From the NCBI GenBank assembly GCA_036259875.1, contig DATAAZ010000040.1, positions 1 to 22,436 of the forward strand: a stretch of 22,436 nucleotides of DNA. The letters are read 5' to 3'. Source of the stretch: DATAAZ01 sp036259875 (lineage in GTDB: Bacteria; Actinomycetota; Thermoleophilia; Gaiellales; Gaiellaceae). The translations under genes were made by a program, and so were the position numbers. This document shows, one piece after another, positions 15,242 through 22,054 of this stretch (the first letter of the stretch is position 1; every line of letters starts with the position of its first letter). Under the pieces are notes generated by a model, which saw only the letters and a list, made by a program, of their open reading frames with translations, was not told the origin of the DNA and did no database searches.

Positions 15242-15247
15242 ACCGTA
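15242..15247 (-). promoter_or_regulatory. Putative -10 box of folE2 (leaderless)
   Basis: TACGGT on the minus strand (ACCGTA on the plus) ends 6 nt before the GTG at 15235. There is no ribosome binding site in between. Confidence 0.45.
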
Positions 15248-15258
15248 GCAGCGGGCCG

Positions 15259-15846
15259 ATGAGCGAGCACACGCGGTTTCCGCAGCTCGTCGCAATCGCC
15301 TGCCATGACCTGCGCACGCCGCTTGCGACGGTCCACGGCTTCACGCATACCCTGGGACGGGCCGACCTCGAGGAGCCGGCGGCCCGCTACGTGGAGATGA
15401 TCGGGGCCGCGACGGCGCAGCTCGCAGAGCTCCTCGAAGAGCTGTCGCTCGTTGCGCGGATCGAGGCCGGTCGCTACGAGCCGCGGGTCGAGACAGTCGA
15501 CTCGCTCGAGCTCGCGCGTGCGGCGGCGGCCGAGCTCGACGCCGGCGCCGTCGCTGTCGACGGATCGGGTGCATCCGTGCAGGTCGAGCGCGAGCCGGCG
15601 ACGCGAGCCCTTCGCCAGCTCGCGCGCGCGGCTCGGCGGCACGGCGGGCGCGACTCGGTGACGCTCGTCGTCCGCGGCGCGGACCTCGAGCTTGCGCCGG
15701 TCGAGCGGAACGCCGCGGGCGTCGTGACCGGCGCGGACATCCGAGAGCTCGGCGCCGCGGCCGCGGTCGTGTACCTACGCGCGCTCGGGGTATCGCTCGA
15801 GCACGAGCAAGACCGGCTTCGGATTGGGCTTCCCGAGAGCGGTTGA
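15259..15846 (+). CDS. HisKA-domain protein with no recognisable ATPase domain
   Basis: A 195-residue cytosolic protein. Residues 6-75 are a histidine-kinase dimerisation and phosphoacceptor domain with His16 in ACHDLRTPLATVHGF and the helix LVARIEAGRYEP before the usual domain boundary. The following 115 residues (about 78-195) occupy the place of the HATPase_c domain, but I see no N-box Asn, no DxGxG and no GxGLG lid motif. There is also no sensor or membrane segment. It could be a phosphotransfer protein, a pseudo-kinase or a dimerisation partner of a real kinase. ATG 15259 has no Shine-Dalgarno. It is divergent from folE2 (23-nt gap) and its stop lies 1 nt from the next convergent gene's stop. 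Confidence 0.8.
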   Translation: MSEHTRFPQLVAIACHDLRTPLATVHGFTHTLGRADLEEPAARYVEMIGAATAQLAELLEELSLVARIEAGRYEPRVETVDSLELARAAAAELDAGAVAVDGSGASVQVEREPATRALRQLARAARRHGGRDSVTLVVRGADLELAPVERNAAGVVTGADIRELGAAAAVVYLRALGVSLEHEQDRLRIGLPESG

Positions 15847-15847
15847 G

Positions 15848-16240
15848 CTAGGCCCGGGCTCGCGCCGCCCGGATCACCTCCAGTACGCGATCCTCACGGC
15901 CTTCGCGGAGCGCGTCGACGAGGCGGCGGCGGCCGCCCGTCATGCCGTCGCGCCGCTGGAGAAGCTCGACGAGGTCTTCGTCGCTGAGCCCCGCCGCACG
16001 CGACGCGCCCACGGCGCGCGCGACCGAAGGAAGCGGCCGGCCGTCGGCGTCGAACTGCCAGATGGGATAGAGGAAGTCCGTTCCGTCCTCGTCCCGGACG
16101 GCGAGCAGCTCGCCGGCGCGCCGCTTCACGTCGAGCGCGCGCGGCTCGACTCCGAGCTTCATCGCGAGCCAGGCGCCCGAGTACGCGTCGTGACGGCGTC
16201 TCTCCGCGCGGCGCTGCGTCGTCGTCTCGTCCCTCGCCAT
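15848..16240 (-). CDS. Xre/MbcA/ParS-like (DUF2384-like) protein
   Basis: A 130-residue basic, cytosolic protein. The N-terminal part (SGAWLAMKLGVEPRALDVKRRAGELLAV) resembles a MerR/excisionase-like DNA-binding helix pair. It continues with FLYPIWQFDADGRPLPSVARAV and, in the C-terminal part, LVELLQRRDGMTGGRRRLVDALREG, a pattern I associate with Xre/MbcA/ParS-type antitoxin and toxin-binding domains. No RES-domain or other toxin gene is adjacent, so an antitoxin role is not supported by context; a stand-alone DNA-binding role is equally possible. ATG 16240 has only a weak ribosome binding site. The stop is 1 nt from that of the convergent HisKA gene. Confidence 0.72.
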   Translation of the reverse strand: MARDETTTQRRAERRRHDAYSGAWLAMKLGVEPRALDVKRRAGELLAVRDEDGTDFLYPIWQFDADGRPLPSVARAVGASRAAGLSDEDLVELLQRRDGMTGGRRRLVDALREGREDRVLEVIRAARARA

Positions 16241-16267
16241 GCCGGGATTGTTCCACGCCGTCCGCTA

Positions 16268-16301
16268 GCACCGGCCGCGGTATTCAGGCCGCGGCCGGTG
16301 C
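16268..16301 (-). terminator. Terminator of the cupin gene
   Basis: GCACCGGCCGCGG (16268-16280) pairs perfectly with CCGCGGCCGGTGC (16289-16301) around an 8-nt loop. It sits 16 nt after the cupin stop on the minus strand and upstream of the next minus-strand gene. Confidence 0.75.
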
Positions 16302-16317
16302 GGTCGCTGAGGGACGT

Positions 16318-16893
16318 CTACGCCTCGGCGAGCGCCGGAGCGGGAGCGGTCTTCGGCTCGTAGGTCGGGCCGTACCCGAACACGCGGCCGACGGGCGCGC
16401 CGAGGGCGAGACCGAGGCGCTGCACGCTGACTGGGACGATCGGGAGCCGGACGACGTCGAAGTGCTCTTTCGCGATCACCGCGAGGCGAAGTGGGTTCGG
16501 CATCCCCTTGCGGTTCGTCTTACCGTCGGCGGCGAGCGCGAACATCGTCTCGATCAGCCGCTCGAAGTGGAGCGCGGGACGCACGACCGCGATGAACCGA
16601 GCCTCGGTGTCGCCGGCGTTCCAGAACTTGTGTGCGATCCCGCGCTCGACCACCAGCGCGTCGCCTGCCCGTGCCTCGAGGTGCTCGCGACCCCGCTTGA
16701 AGCCGACCGTGCCTTCGAGGATCCGAAACTGCTCGACCTGGAAGGGATGCACATGCGTGGACGCGACCGTGCCGCCCGGCTGCAGTGTCACCTCGACGAC
16801 GACCGCGGCGCCGCCCGTGTCCCGCGACGTCTTCAGGAAGCGCAAGCGCTCGCCGGTGACGGGGTTCTCGAGGATGTCTCCGGTGCAGATCAC
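16318..16893 (-). CDS. Cupin-domain protein
   Basis: A 191-residue single-domain cupin. Motif 1 has His47, His49 and Glu54 (THVHPFQVEQF, then RILEG) and motif 2 has GDALVVERGIAHKFWNAG with His88, so a full metal site is present. Residues 135-180 (LRLAVIAKEHFDVVRLPIVPVSVQRLGL) form a hydrophobic C-terminal region seen in related cupin proteins. It may be membrane-associated. The GTG start is set by AAGGAG 7 nt upstream (complement of 16901-16906). A longer in-frame version up to 16959 adds an unlikely Arg-rich leader. The substrate is unknown; metal-dependent oxygenase, isomerase or binding functions are all found in cupins. A strong hairpin terminator follows. Confidence 0.87.
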   Translation of the reverse strand: MICTGDILENPVTGERLRFLKTSRDTGGAAVVVEVTLQPGGTVASTHVHPFQVEQFRILEGTVGFKRGREHLEARAGDALVVERGIAHKFWNAGDTEARFIAVVRPALHFERLIETMFALAADGKTNRKGMPNPLRLAVIAKEHFDVVRLPIVPVSVQRLGLALGAPVGRVFGYGPTYEPKTAPAPALAEA

Positions 16894-17120
16894 GCTCTGT
16901 CTCCTTGCTCTGGGAGTCGATGCGGGAGCAGCGTGACGCTGCCGCGGCCAAGAGGCCATGGGGCCTCCATGAGACTTGCAGTGGTGATATCCGCACCGAC
17001 CGGCGCCTGGTTCGCCACACTCGACGAGCCACGCGCGCGCCCGGCGGCGCTACGCTCGCCGCGGGGGAACGAACAACGGGGGGCCCCCGGGGGAGGTTCT
17101 CGCGAGCAGCTCGGGAGGGC

Positions 17121-17948
17121 TCAGCGAAGGAGGCGCGAGAGCCGCCGGTCCTTGAGGACGCGGCCACCCGTCTGGCAGCCGGGGCAGTAGAAAATCGTGT
17201 GCTCCTCGAAGTCGACCCGGGCGATCGGCGTTCCGCAGGCCGGGCAGGGCTGGCCGAGCCGCCCGTGGACGCGATAGACCTTCCGGTCGCCCGCCCGTGT
17301 CAGTCGCAACTCGATTCCCTCCGCGAGGGCTTCGTCGATCACGCGCGCGAGCCGTTCGATGTCGTCGTCCTCGAGCTCCGTCGAGAGCGCGTACGGCGAG
17401 AGCCGCGCGCGGTGAAGGATCTCGTTTGCCCAGGCGCGCCCGATCCCGGCGAGCGCCCGCTGGTCGCGAAGGAGCGGATGTAGCCGGCGTGGCTCGGCCT
17501 CGAGGATCTCGCGCAGCCGCTCCCGACCGAGCCCGAGCGCCTCGGGACCGAGGTGCGCCAGCTCCGCGTCGATCGCCTCGGGCCGATAGAGGCCGACGCG
17601 CGCCCGCTTCTTCGCGCCCGCCTCCGTCAGGACGAGGGAAGCGCCCCCGACGAACCGGACCTCGAACGCAGGGCTTTTCGGTCGCTTCGCCCCCGCAGCG
17701 AGGTACGCGAGACGGCCGGCCGTCATCAGATGGACGTGGAGGACGAGTTCGCCGTCGTCGGTCGGCAAGAGAAGGTGCTTGCCACGTCGCTCGGTGCCGG
17801 CGAACCGGCGACCCGCGAGCTCGGCAAGCGGCGGGTCGAACGTCTTCAGCGTCGCGACGTGTGCGGGGCCCGCACGCTCGATCGGCGCGGCGCCGACCGG
17901 CTCGTCGAGCGAGCGGCGAAGCGCTTCGATCTCCGGGAGCTCAGGCAC
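17121..17948 (-). CDS. Formamidopyrimidine-DNA glycosylase, Fpg/Nei family
   Basis: Base-excision repair enzyme that removes oxidised bases and cleaves the strand. The 275-residue protein begins with PELPE (catalytic Pro2 and Glu3 after Met removal), has the conserved Lys57 in RRGKHLLL, and the helix-two-turn-helix QRALAGIGRAWANEIL (163-178). A C-terminal zinc finger uses Cys235, Cys238, Cys255 and Cys258. One deviation: the usual GIGNxYA of the H2TH has Arg171 in place of the DNA-contacting Asn, so it may belong to a diverged Nei-like clade. A 17-residue basic tail follows the zinc finger. The GTG start is fixed by PELPE. No Shine-Dalgarno is visible. Oxidised-guanine repair fits the two SODs and the peroxidase in the window. 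Confidence 0.92.
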   Translation of the reverse strand: MPELPEIEALRRSLDEPVGAAPIERAGPAHVATLKTFDPPLAELAGRRFAGTERRGKHLLLPTDDGELVLHVHLMTAGRLAYLAAGAKRPKSPAFEVRFVGGASLVLTEAGAKKRARVGLYRPEAIDAELAHLGPEALGLGRERLREILEAEPRRLHPLLRDQRALAGIGRAWANEILHRARLSPYALSTELEDDDIERLARVIDEALAEGIELRLTRAGDRKVYRVHGRLGQPCPACGTPIARVDFEEHTIFYCPGCQTGGRVLKDRRLSRLLR

Positions 17949-18047
17949 GGGCGTACGGCCCGGCCGTAGATCGGTCGTGACCGGCGCCTACGACCGCCGA
18001 ACGAGGCGGTAGCGGTGGCTCATGGCCCGCCCGCTCGCGGGTCGGAT

Positions 18048-18053
18048 TACGCT
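18048..18053 (+). promoter_or_regulatory. Putative -10 box of the asparaginase gene (leaderless)
   Basis: TACGCT ends 8 nt before the ATG at 18062. There is no ribosome binding site in the gap. A short hairpin (ACCGCC/GGCGGT, 17993-18010) lies upstream between the divergent genes. Confidence 0.4.
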
Positions 18054-18061
18054 CCGGCGGC

Positions 18062-18934
18062 ATGGCTTCGCCGATCAGCGTAGTCGTCGAGCGCGGGGCC
18101 GTCGTCGAGGCCGTCCACCGCGTGCACGCCGTCGCCGTTCGGGGCGGGAAAGCTGTCCAGTCGGCGGGTGACCCTGACCTCGTGACGCACATGCGCTCGA
18201 CCGCGAAGCCGCTCCAGGCGCTGCCGCTGGCGCGAGAGGTGCCTGCGCTCCCCGCGGAGGAGCTCGCGATCGCGTGCGCGTCACACGAGGCGACGGAAGA
18301 CCAGCTGACCGCGGTCCGCGCCCTTTTGGCCCGCTCTGGCTCGCGTGAGCGGGAGCTCGAGTGCGCGGACGGCCGCACGGCGAAGCTCAGACACCCCTGC
18401 TCCGGGAAGCACGCGGGGATGCTGCTCCGAACGAAGCTCCGCGGCTGGCCGCTCCCCGGCTACCGGCTGCTCGACCACCCGCTCCAGCGCGATCTCCATG
18501 GCGTGATCGCGCGCGCGGCCGAGACGCCCGCAGAGGAGCTCGTAACCGGAACGGACGGGTGCGGCGTCGTCAGTTTCGCCCTGCCGCTTACAGCGATCGC
18601 CGCCGCGTTCGCGCGACTCGTCGGCGGCGAGCTCGACGGCGCCGAGCGCGTCGTCGCGGCGATGCGCGCCTACCCGGAGCTCGTCGGCGGCGGCGCAGCC
18701 GCGGACACGGCACTCATGCGCGCGCTCCCCGGCGCGGTCGCGAAACGCGGCGCCGAGGGGCTGCTCTGCGCGGCTCTTCCCGATGGCACCGGCGCCGCCG
18801 TCAAGGTCGAGGACGGCGCGAACCGCGCCGCGGGTCCGGCACTCGCACACTTCCTCGGCGTCGAGACGCTGCGGGAAGCGCGGCTCGTCAACAGTCGCTG
18901 TGAAGAAGTCGGGCGGGTTTTTCCCCGCTCGTAG
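18062..18934 (+). CDS. Asparaginase, Rhizobium etli ReAV type
   Basis: Hydrolyses L-asparagine to aspartate and ammonia. The 290-residue protein belongs to the ReAV-type family (asparaginase_II, PF06089), not to the bacterial type I/II family. Motifs: RSTAKPLQALPL with Ser46 and Lys49 (the S-x-x-K pair), ACASHE (71-76), HPCSGKHAGML with Cys113 and Lys116, and GTDGCGV with Cys167. Cys113, Lys116 and Cys167 correspond to the zinc site known from ReAV. No signal peptide, so cytosolic. The length is slightly below the usual 330 residues. ATG 18062 lacks a Shine-Dalgarno. The next gene, the primary sigma factor, starts 148 nt downstream and has its own promoter-like sequence. Confidence 0.92.
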   Translation: MASPISVVVERGAVVEAVHRVHAVAVRGGKAVQSAGDPDLVTHMRSTAKPLQALPLAREVPALPAEELAIACASHEATEDQLTAVRALLARSGSRERELECADGRTAKLRHPCSGKHAGMLLRTKLRGWPLPGYRLLDHPLQRDLHGVIARAAETPAEELVTGTDGCGVVSFALPLTAIAAAFARLVGGELDGAERVVAAMRAYPELVGGGAAADTALMRALPGAVAKRGAEGLLCAALPDGTGAAVKVEDGANRAAGPALAHFLGVETLREARLVNSRCEEVGRVFPRS

Positions 18935-18966
18935 GAAAAAGGGTTCCGGTTTTCCCCAGGCGCGTG

Positions 18967-18972
18967 TAATAT
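18967..18972 (+). promoter_or_regulatory. Putative -10 box upstream of the primary sigma gene
   Basis: TAATAT, directly preceded by TG, is the most A/T-rich hexamer in the 148-nt gap. A TTCCGG at 18944-18949 with a 17-nt spacer is a weak -35. Transcripts from it would carry about 105 nt of leader. Confidence 0.45.
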
Positions 18973-18993
18973 CCGCGCGCGCAGCAGTCCTGT

Positions 18994-19033
18994 GAGCCGG
19001 GGGAAACAGAGACCGAGACTCGCCGGCTCTTTT
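18994..19033 (+). promoter_or_regulatory. Terminator-like hairpin with T-run in the primary sigma gene leader
   Basis: GAGCCGG (18994-19000) pairs with CCGGCTC (19023-19029), a 7-bp stem with a 22-nt loop, and is followed directly by TTTT. It lies 49 nt before the GTG start. It may be an attenuator in the leader, or it may terminate transcripts from the asparaginase gene. Confidence 0.4.
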
Positions 19034-19082
19034 CGTTCCAAGAGACGTTGTCCCGACGGTAACGAAGAAGGCGAGGCCCCGC

Positions 19083-20180
19083 GTGCTCACAGTCGACATC
19101 ACCCTTCCTGACATCGAAGAGCTTCAGAAGCTCGTCGTCGACGGCCAGGAGAAGGGGTTTCTGAGCTACGACGAGATCGCGAGCGGGCTGGAGGAAGTCG
19201 AGCTCACCAAGGAGCAGGTTGAGGACTTCTACACGTATCTGATCGACCACGGGGTCGAGCTCGTCGAGGGCGTCGAGCACAAGTCGCCGCCGCACGAGCA
19301 GCCCGCGCTGGCGGAGGACGAGAAGAGCGCGCCGAAGCTCGACCTCACGGTCGAGCCGTCGCTCGACTCGCTCCGGCTCTACCTCCGCGAGATCGGGAAG
19401 GTCCCGCTCCTCACAGCCGACCAGGAGGTCTACCTCGCGAAGCGGATCGAGCGGGGCGACATGGGCGCGAAGACACAGATGATCGAGGCGAACCTGCGCC
19501 TCGTCGTCTCGATCGCGAAGGCGTACCTCGGCCGCGGCCTCTCGTTCCTCGACCTGATCCAGGAGGGCTCGCTCGGCCTGATTCGGGCCGTCGAGAAGTT
19601 CGACTACCGGAAGGGCTACAAGTTCTCGACCTACGCGACGTGGTGGATTCGCCAGGCCGTGACACGCGCGATCGCCGACAAAGCGCGCACGATCCGCATC
19701 CCCGTCCACATGGTCGAGAAGCTGAACAAGGTCGTGCACATCGAGCGCCAGCTCGTCCAGCGGCTCGGGCGTGAGCCGCGTCCGGACGAAATCGCGGACG
19801 AGCTCGAGATCGCGACGGAGGAGGTGCGCGAGATCCTCCGCATGGCCCAGCTCCCGGTGTCGCTCGAGAAGCCGATCGGCGAGGAAGAGGAGTCGGAGCT
19901 CGGCGACTTCGTCCAGGACGAGCAGGCGGAGTCGCCGTTCGATTCCGCTTCGCTGCACCTCCGCCGCGAGGACATCGACAGGGCGCTTGACTCGCTCCCC
20001 GATCGCGAGCGGAAGGTGATCGAACTTCGCTTCGGCCTCCGGGGCGACCAGCCGCGAACGCTCGAGGAGGTCGGCCGTGCGTTCGGCGTCACGCGCGAGC
20101 GGATCCGCCAGATCGAGAACCACACGCTGAAGAAGCTCGAGGGCCTCCCGGAGGCGCAGGCTCTCAAGGACTGCATGTAG
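19083..20180 (+). CDS. rpoD: Primary RNA polymerase sigma factor (RpoD/SigA)
   Basis: Housekeeping sigma factor, 365 residues. A short region 1.1-like domain spans 11-65, followed by region 1.2 (DSLRLYLREIGKVPLLTADQEV, 95-116), region 2 (about 130-205) with NLRLVVSIAKAYLGRGLSFLDLIQEG and the -10-recognising KGYKFSTYATWWIRQAVTRAI, region 3 (about 206-285), and region 4 (about 295-360) with the helix-turn-helix TLEEVGRAFGVTRERIRQIE. All core-binding and promoter-melting residues visible in the class are kept. No non-conserved insertion is present between regions 1.2 and 2. The GTG start is preceded by a purine-rich AAGGCGAGG stretch. A hairpin follows the stop. Confidence 0.95.
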   Translation: MLTVDITLPDIEELQKLVVDGQEKGFLSYDEIASGLEEVELTKEQVEDFYTYLIDHGVELVEGVEHKSPPHEQPALAEDEKSAPKLDLTVEPSLDSLRLYLREIGKVPLLTADQEVYLAKRIERGDMGAKTQMIEANLRLVVSIAKAYLGRGLSFLDLIQEGSLGLIRAVEKFDYRKGYKFSTYATWWIRQAVTRAIADKARTIRIPVHMVEKLNKVVHIERQLVQRLGREPRPDEIADELEIATEEVREILRMAQLPVSLEKPIGEEEESELGDFVQDEQAESPFDSASLHLRREDIDRALDSLPDRERKVIELRFGLRGDQPRTLEEVGRAFGVTRERIRQIENHTLKKLEGLPEAQALKDCM

Positions 20181-20183
20181 CGC

Positions 20184-20228
20184 GACGCGAGTCTGCAGCG
20201 CTGCGCGGCTGCGATGGCGACTCGCGTC
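20184..20228 (+). terminator. Terminator of the primary sigma gene
   Basis: GACGCGAGT (20184-20192) pairs with ACTCGCGTC (20220-20228), with further GC pairing (GCAGC/GCTGC) in the loop. It begins 4 nt after the stop codon. Confidence 0.6.
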
Positions 20229-20308
20229 CGGAAACCGCACGCGGCCGGTATCGTGGAGCGCCGGCAAAGCGCGCCGCTGCGGCGAATGCGCCCGCCGAGA
20301 CGTGACCC

Positions 20309-20333
20309 GGGGACTGTCCCAGGGACAGTCCCC
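20309..20333. repeat. REP-like palindrome GGGGACTGTCCC-A-GGGACAGTCCCC
   Basis: Two 12-nt arms (20309-20320, 20322-20333) are exact reverse complements with a single A between. The core GGGGACTGTCCC resembles dispersed intergenic palindromes that I associate with REP elements and RAYT transposases in other bacterial genomes. No transposase gene is nearby. It may also act as a terminator between the convergent sigma and zinc-ribbon genes. Confidence 0.6.
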
Positions 20334-20429
20334 ATCCGGTCGATTCGTCACGTAGCTCCGACGCAGGGCGGGACGAGCCCCCGCCCGGCGACGGCAAGTC
20401 GCGCGGCATCGGGCTCTTGGCTAGGCGGG

Positions 20430-20447
20430 GCGGGCTGCCCGGCCCGC
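20430..20447 (-). terminator. Short hairpin after the zinc-ribbon gene
   Basis: GCGGGC (20430-20435) pairs with GCCCGC (20442-20447) around a 6-nt loop, 8 nt after the zinc-ribbon stop on the minus strand. The stem is short and there is no T-run. Confidence 0.35.
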
Positions 20448-20455
20448 GGGGTGCG

Positions 20456-20644
20456 TTACGAGCTGCCCGAGTCGACCTGCTCGAGCTCTTCGACGCGGTC
20501 GTACGCGACGAAGAGCCGGCAGTGGGGGCACTTGAAGCCCTGGTAGCGCGCCGCACCTCCGGTCAGAGGCTGCGCCTCGAACGTCTTCCCGCAATGCGGG
20601 CAGACGACCTCGTACACCGTCTCCTGATCGGGGACGTCCGTCAC
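20456..20644 (-). CDS. Small zinc-ribbon protein
   Basis: A 62-residue protein with two CxxC knuckles, Cys15-Cys18 (VCPHCGK) and Cys39-Cys42 (KCPHCRL), spaced as in a zinc ribbon. The tail VEELEQVDSGSS is acidic. Proteins of this size and pattern bind one zinc and mediate protein or nucleic-acid contacts; the exact role is unknown. The GTG start lacks a ribosome binding site, but TATCCT on the minus strand ends 6 nt upstream. It is divergent from the CDF transporter with a 41-nt gap, so the two may be linked through metal homeostasis, which is an inference only. Confidence 0.85.
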   Translation of the reverse strand: MTDVPDQETVYEVVCPHCGKTFEAQPLTGGAARYQGFKCPHCRLFVAYDRVEELEQVDSGSS

Positions 20645-20650
20645 CGCGCC

Positions 20651-20656
20651 AGGATA
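20651..20656 (-). promoter_or_regulatory. Putative -10 box of the zinc-ribbon gene (leaderless)
   Basis: TATCCT on the minus strand ends 6 nt before the GTG at 20644, with no ribosome binding site. It lies back to back with the CDF gene's box in the same 41-bp gap. Confidence 0.5.
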
Positions 20657-20673
20657 CCCCGCGGGGCCTGGAC

Positions 20674-20679
20674 TACCGT
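20674..20679 (+). promoter_or_regulatory. Putative -10 box of the CDF transporter gene (leaderless)
   Basis: TACCGT ends 6 nt before the GTG at 20686, again without a ribosome binding site. Confidence 0.5.
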
Positions 20680-20685
20680 TTCGTT

Positions 20686-22044
20686 GTGGCTCCCGAGCGC
20701 CGCATCGCCCTCGTCTCGGTCGCTGCCGCCGTCGTTCTGATCGGGATCAAGCTCGTGACGGGCGTTGCGACCGGCAGCCTGGGCCTCCTCTCCGAGGCGG
20801 CGCACTCGGGGACCGACCTCGCGGCCGCGCTCCTCACGTTCTTCGCGGTCGGCGTCGCGGTGCGGCCGGCCGATCGCAGCCATCCTTACGGCCACGGGAA
20901 GGCGCAGCACCTGGCCGCCCTGGCCGAGGCCTCCGTCCTCGTCATCGTCGCGCTCGTCGTTGCCGGGAGCGCGATCAGCCGCCTCGCGCGTGGCGAGCCG
21001 CCCCAGCTCAACCTCGGGTGGTGGACGTTCGTCGCCGTCGGGGTCGTTTTCGCGATCGACGCGAGCCGGACGGTCGTCTCCTGGCGCGCCGCCCGCCGGT
21101 ACCGGAACGCGGCGCTCGCGACGAACGCGCTTCACTTCGCGAGCGACTTCGGCGGTACGGCGGCGGTCCTGGTCGGGCTCGCGGCCGCGGGGGCCGGCTA
21201 TCCGGACGCGGATTCGGCCGCTGCGCTCCTCGTCGCGGGGCTCGTCGTCCTGGCCTCGGTTCGCCTGATCCGTCAAAACGTCGACGTGCTCATGGACGAG
21301 ATGCCGGCCGGGGCGTACGACGCAGTCCGCGGATCGATCGAGGCGCTCGAACCGACGGTCGAGCTGAGAAGGCTCCGGATGCGGCATGCGGCCGGCCGAC
21401 ATTTCGCCGATGTCGTGATCGGCGTCCCGCCCGCCGCGGCCGTCGGCCAAGCGCACGCGGCCGCGGACGCGGTGGAGGACGCCGTCGAAGGCGCGCTCCC
21501 GGGAACGGACGTCGTCGTCCACGTCGAGCCGCGTGCCGAGGACGCCGCGCTTCGCGAGCGCGCCCATGCGGCAGCGCTCCGCGTGCCGCGCGTCCGCGAG
21601 ATCCACAACGTCGCCGTCCTTCGCCTCGGCGACCGGACGGAGGTATCGCTTCACGTGAAGCTGCCCGGCTCGCTCCCGCTCGCGGAAGCGCATGCGATCG
21701 CGTCGGAGGTGGAGGCTGCGATCGGCGCCGAGCTGCCGCAGGTCGACGCCGTTCAGACGCATCTCGAGCCGCTCGAGGAGGAGACGGCCGGACGCGCGCT
21801 TCCGGTCGACTCCTCGGGCGAAGAGCGCGAGGCGGTCGGCCGCGTCGTCTCGGAGGTCACCGGCCGGCCGCCCCGCGACCTGCGCCTCTACCGGACGGAC
21901 GCCGGCCTCGTCGCCTTCGTGACGCTCGCGCTCGACGCGGAGCGCGCGCTCGCGGACGCGCATGCGCGCGCGAGCGAGATCGAGGAGCGGATCCGGCGCG
22001 AGCAGCCCGGCATCGCGGACGTCGTCGTCCACACCGAACCGTGA
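20686..22044 (+). CDS. Cation diffusion facilitator transporter with three tandem cytoplasmic domains
   Basis: A 452-residue CDF metal/proton antiporter. Six membrane helices span about 5-200. The transport site is of the HD-HD type: His40 and Asp44 (EAAHSGTDL) in helix 2 and His150 and Asp154 (LHFASDFGG) in helix 5. The HPYGHGKAQH loop (66-75) is typical. This suggests Zn, Fe or similar divalent cations as substrate. Most relatives are about 300 residues with one C-terminal dimerisation domain. Here the ferredoxin-like domain seems to occur three times (about 205-287, 288-371 and 378-452); each copy ends in a similar strand (VVVHVEP, VQTHLEP, VVVHTEP). GTG 20686 has no Shine-Dalgarno. It is divergent from the zinc-ribbon gene. 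Confidence 0.92.
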   Translation: MAPERRIALVSVAAAVVLIGIKLVTGVATGSLGLLSEAAHSGTDLAAALLTFFAVGVAVRPADRSHPYGHGKAQHLAALAEASVLVIVALVVAGSAISRLARGEPPQLNLGWWTFVAVGVVFAIDASRTVVSWRAARRYRNAALATNALHFASDFGGTAAVLVGLAAAGAGYPDADSAAALLVAGLVVLASVRLIRQNVDVLMDEMPAGAYDAVRGSIEALEPTVELRRLRMRHAAGRHFADVVIGVPPAAAVGQAHAAADAVEDAVEGALPGTDVVVHVEPRAEDAALRERAHAAALRVPRVREIHNVAVLRLGDRTEVSLHVKLPGSLPLAEAHAIASEVEAAIGAELPQVDAVQTHLEPLEEETAGRALPVDSSGEEREAVGRVVSEVTGRPPRDLRLYRTDAGLVAFVTLALDAERALADAHARASEIEERIRREQPGIADVVVHTEP

Positions 22045-22054
22045 CGAGGCGCGC

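Noticed and set aside
17078..17093. GGGGGG-CCCCC-GGGGG run between cupin and glycosylase genes
   Set aside because: A homopolymer-like palindrome without a proper loop or T-run; too weak to call a terminator.
14224..18000. Similarity between the palindrome at 14224 and the GGTCGTGACC region near 17972, as a dispersed repeat
   Set aside because: Only short GC-rich stretches match and the second copy is an imperfect hairpin in a divergent promoter region; not enough to claim a repeat family.
18888..20351. A 487-codon minus-strand frame
   Set aside because: It is the antisense shadow of the primary sigma factor gene, with no domain or ribosome binding site.
20641..22032. A 463-codon minus-strand frame
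   Set aside because: Antisense shadow of the CDF transporter, with charged low-complexity composition.
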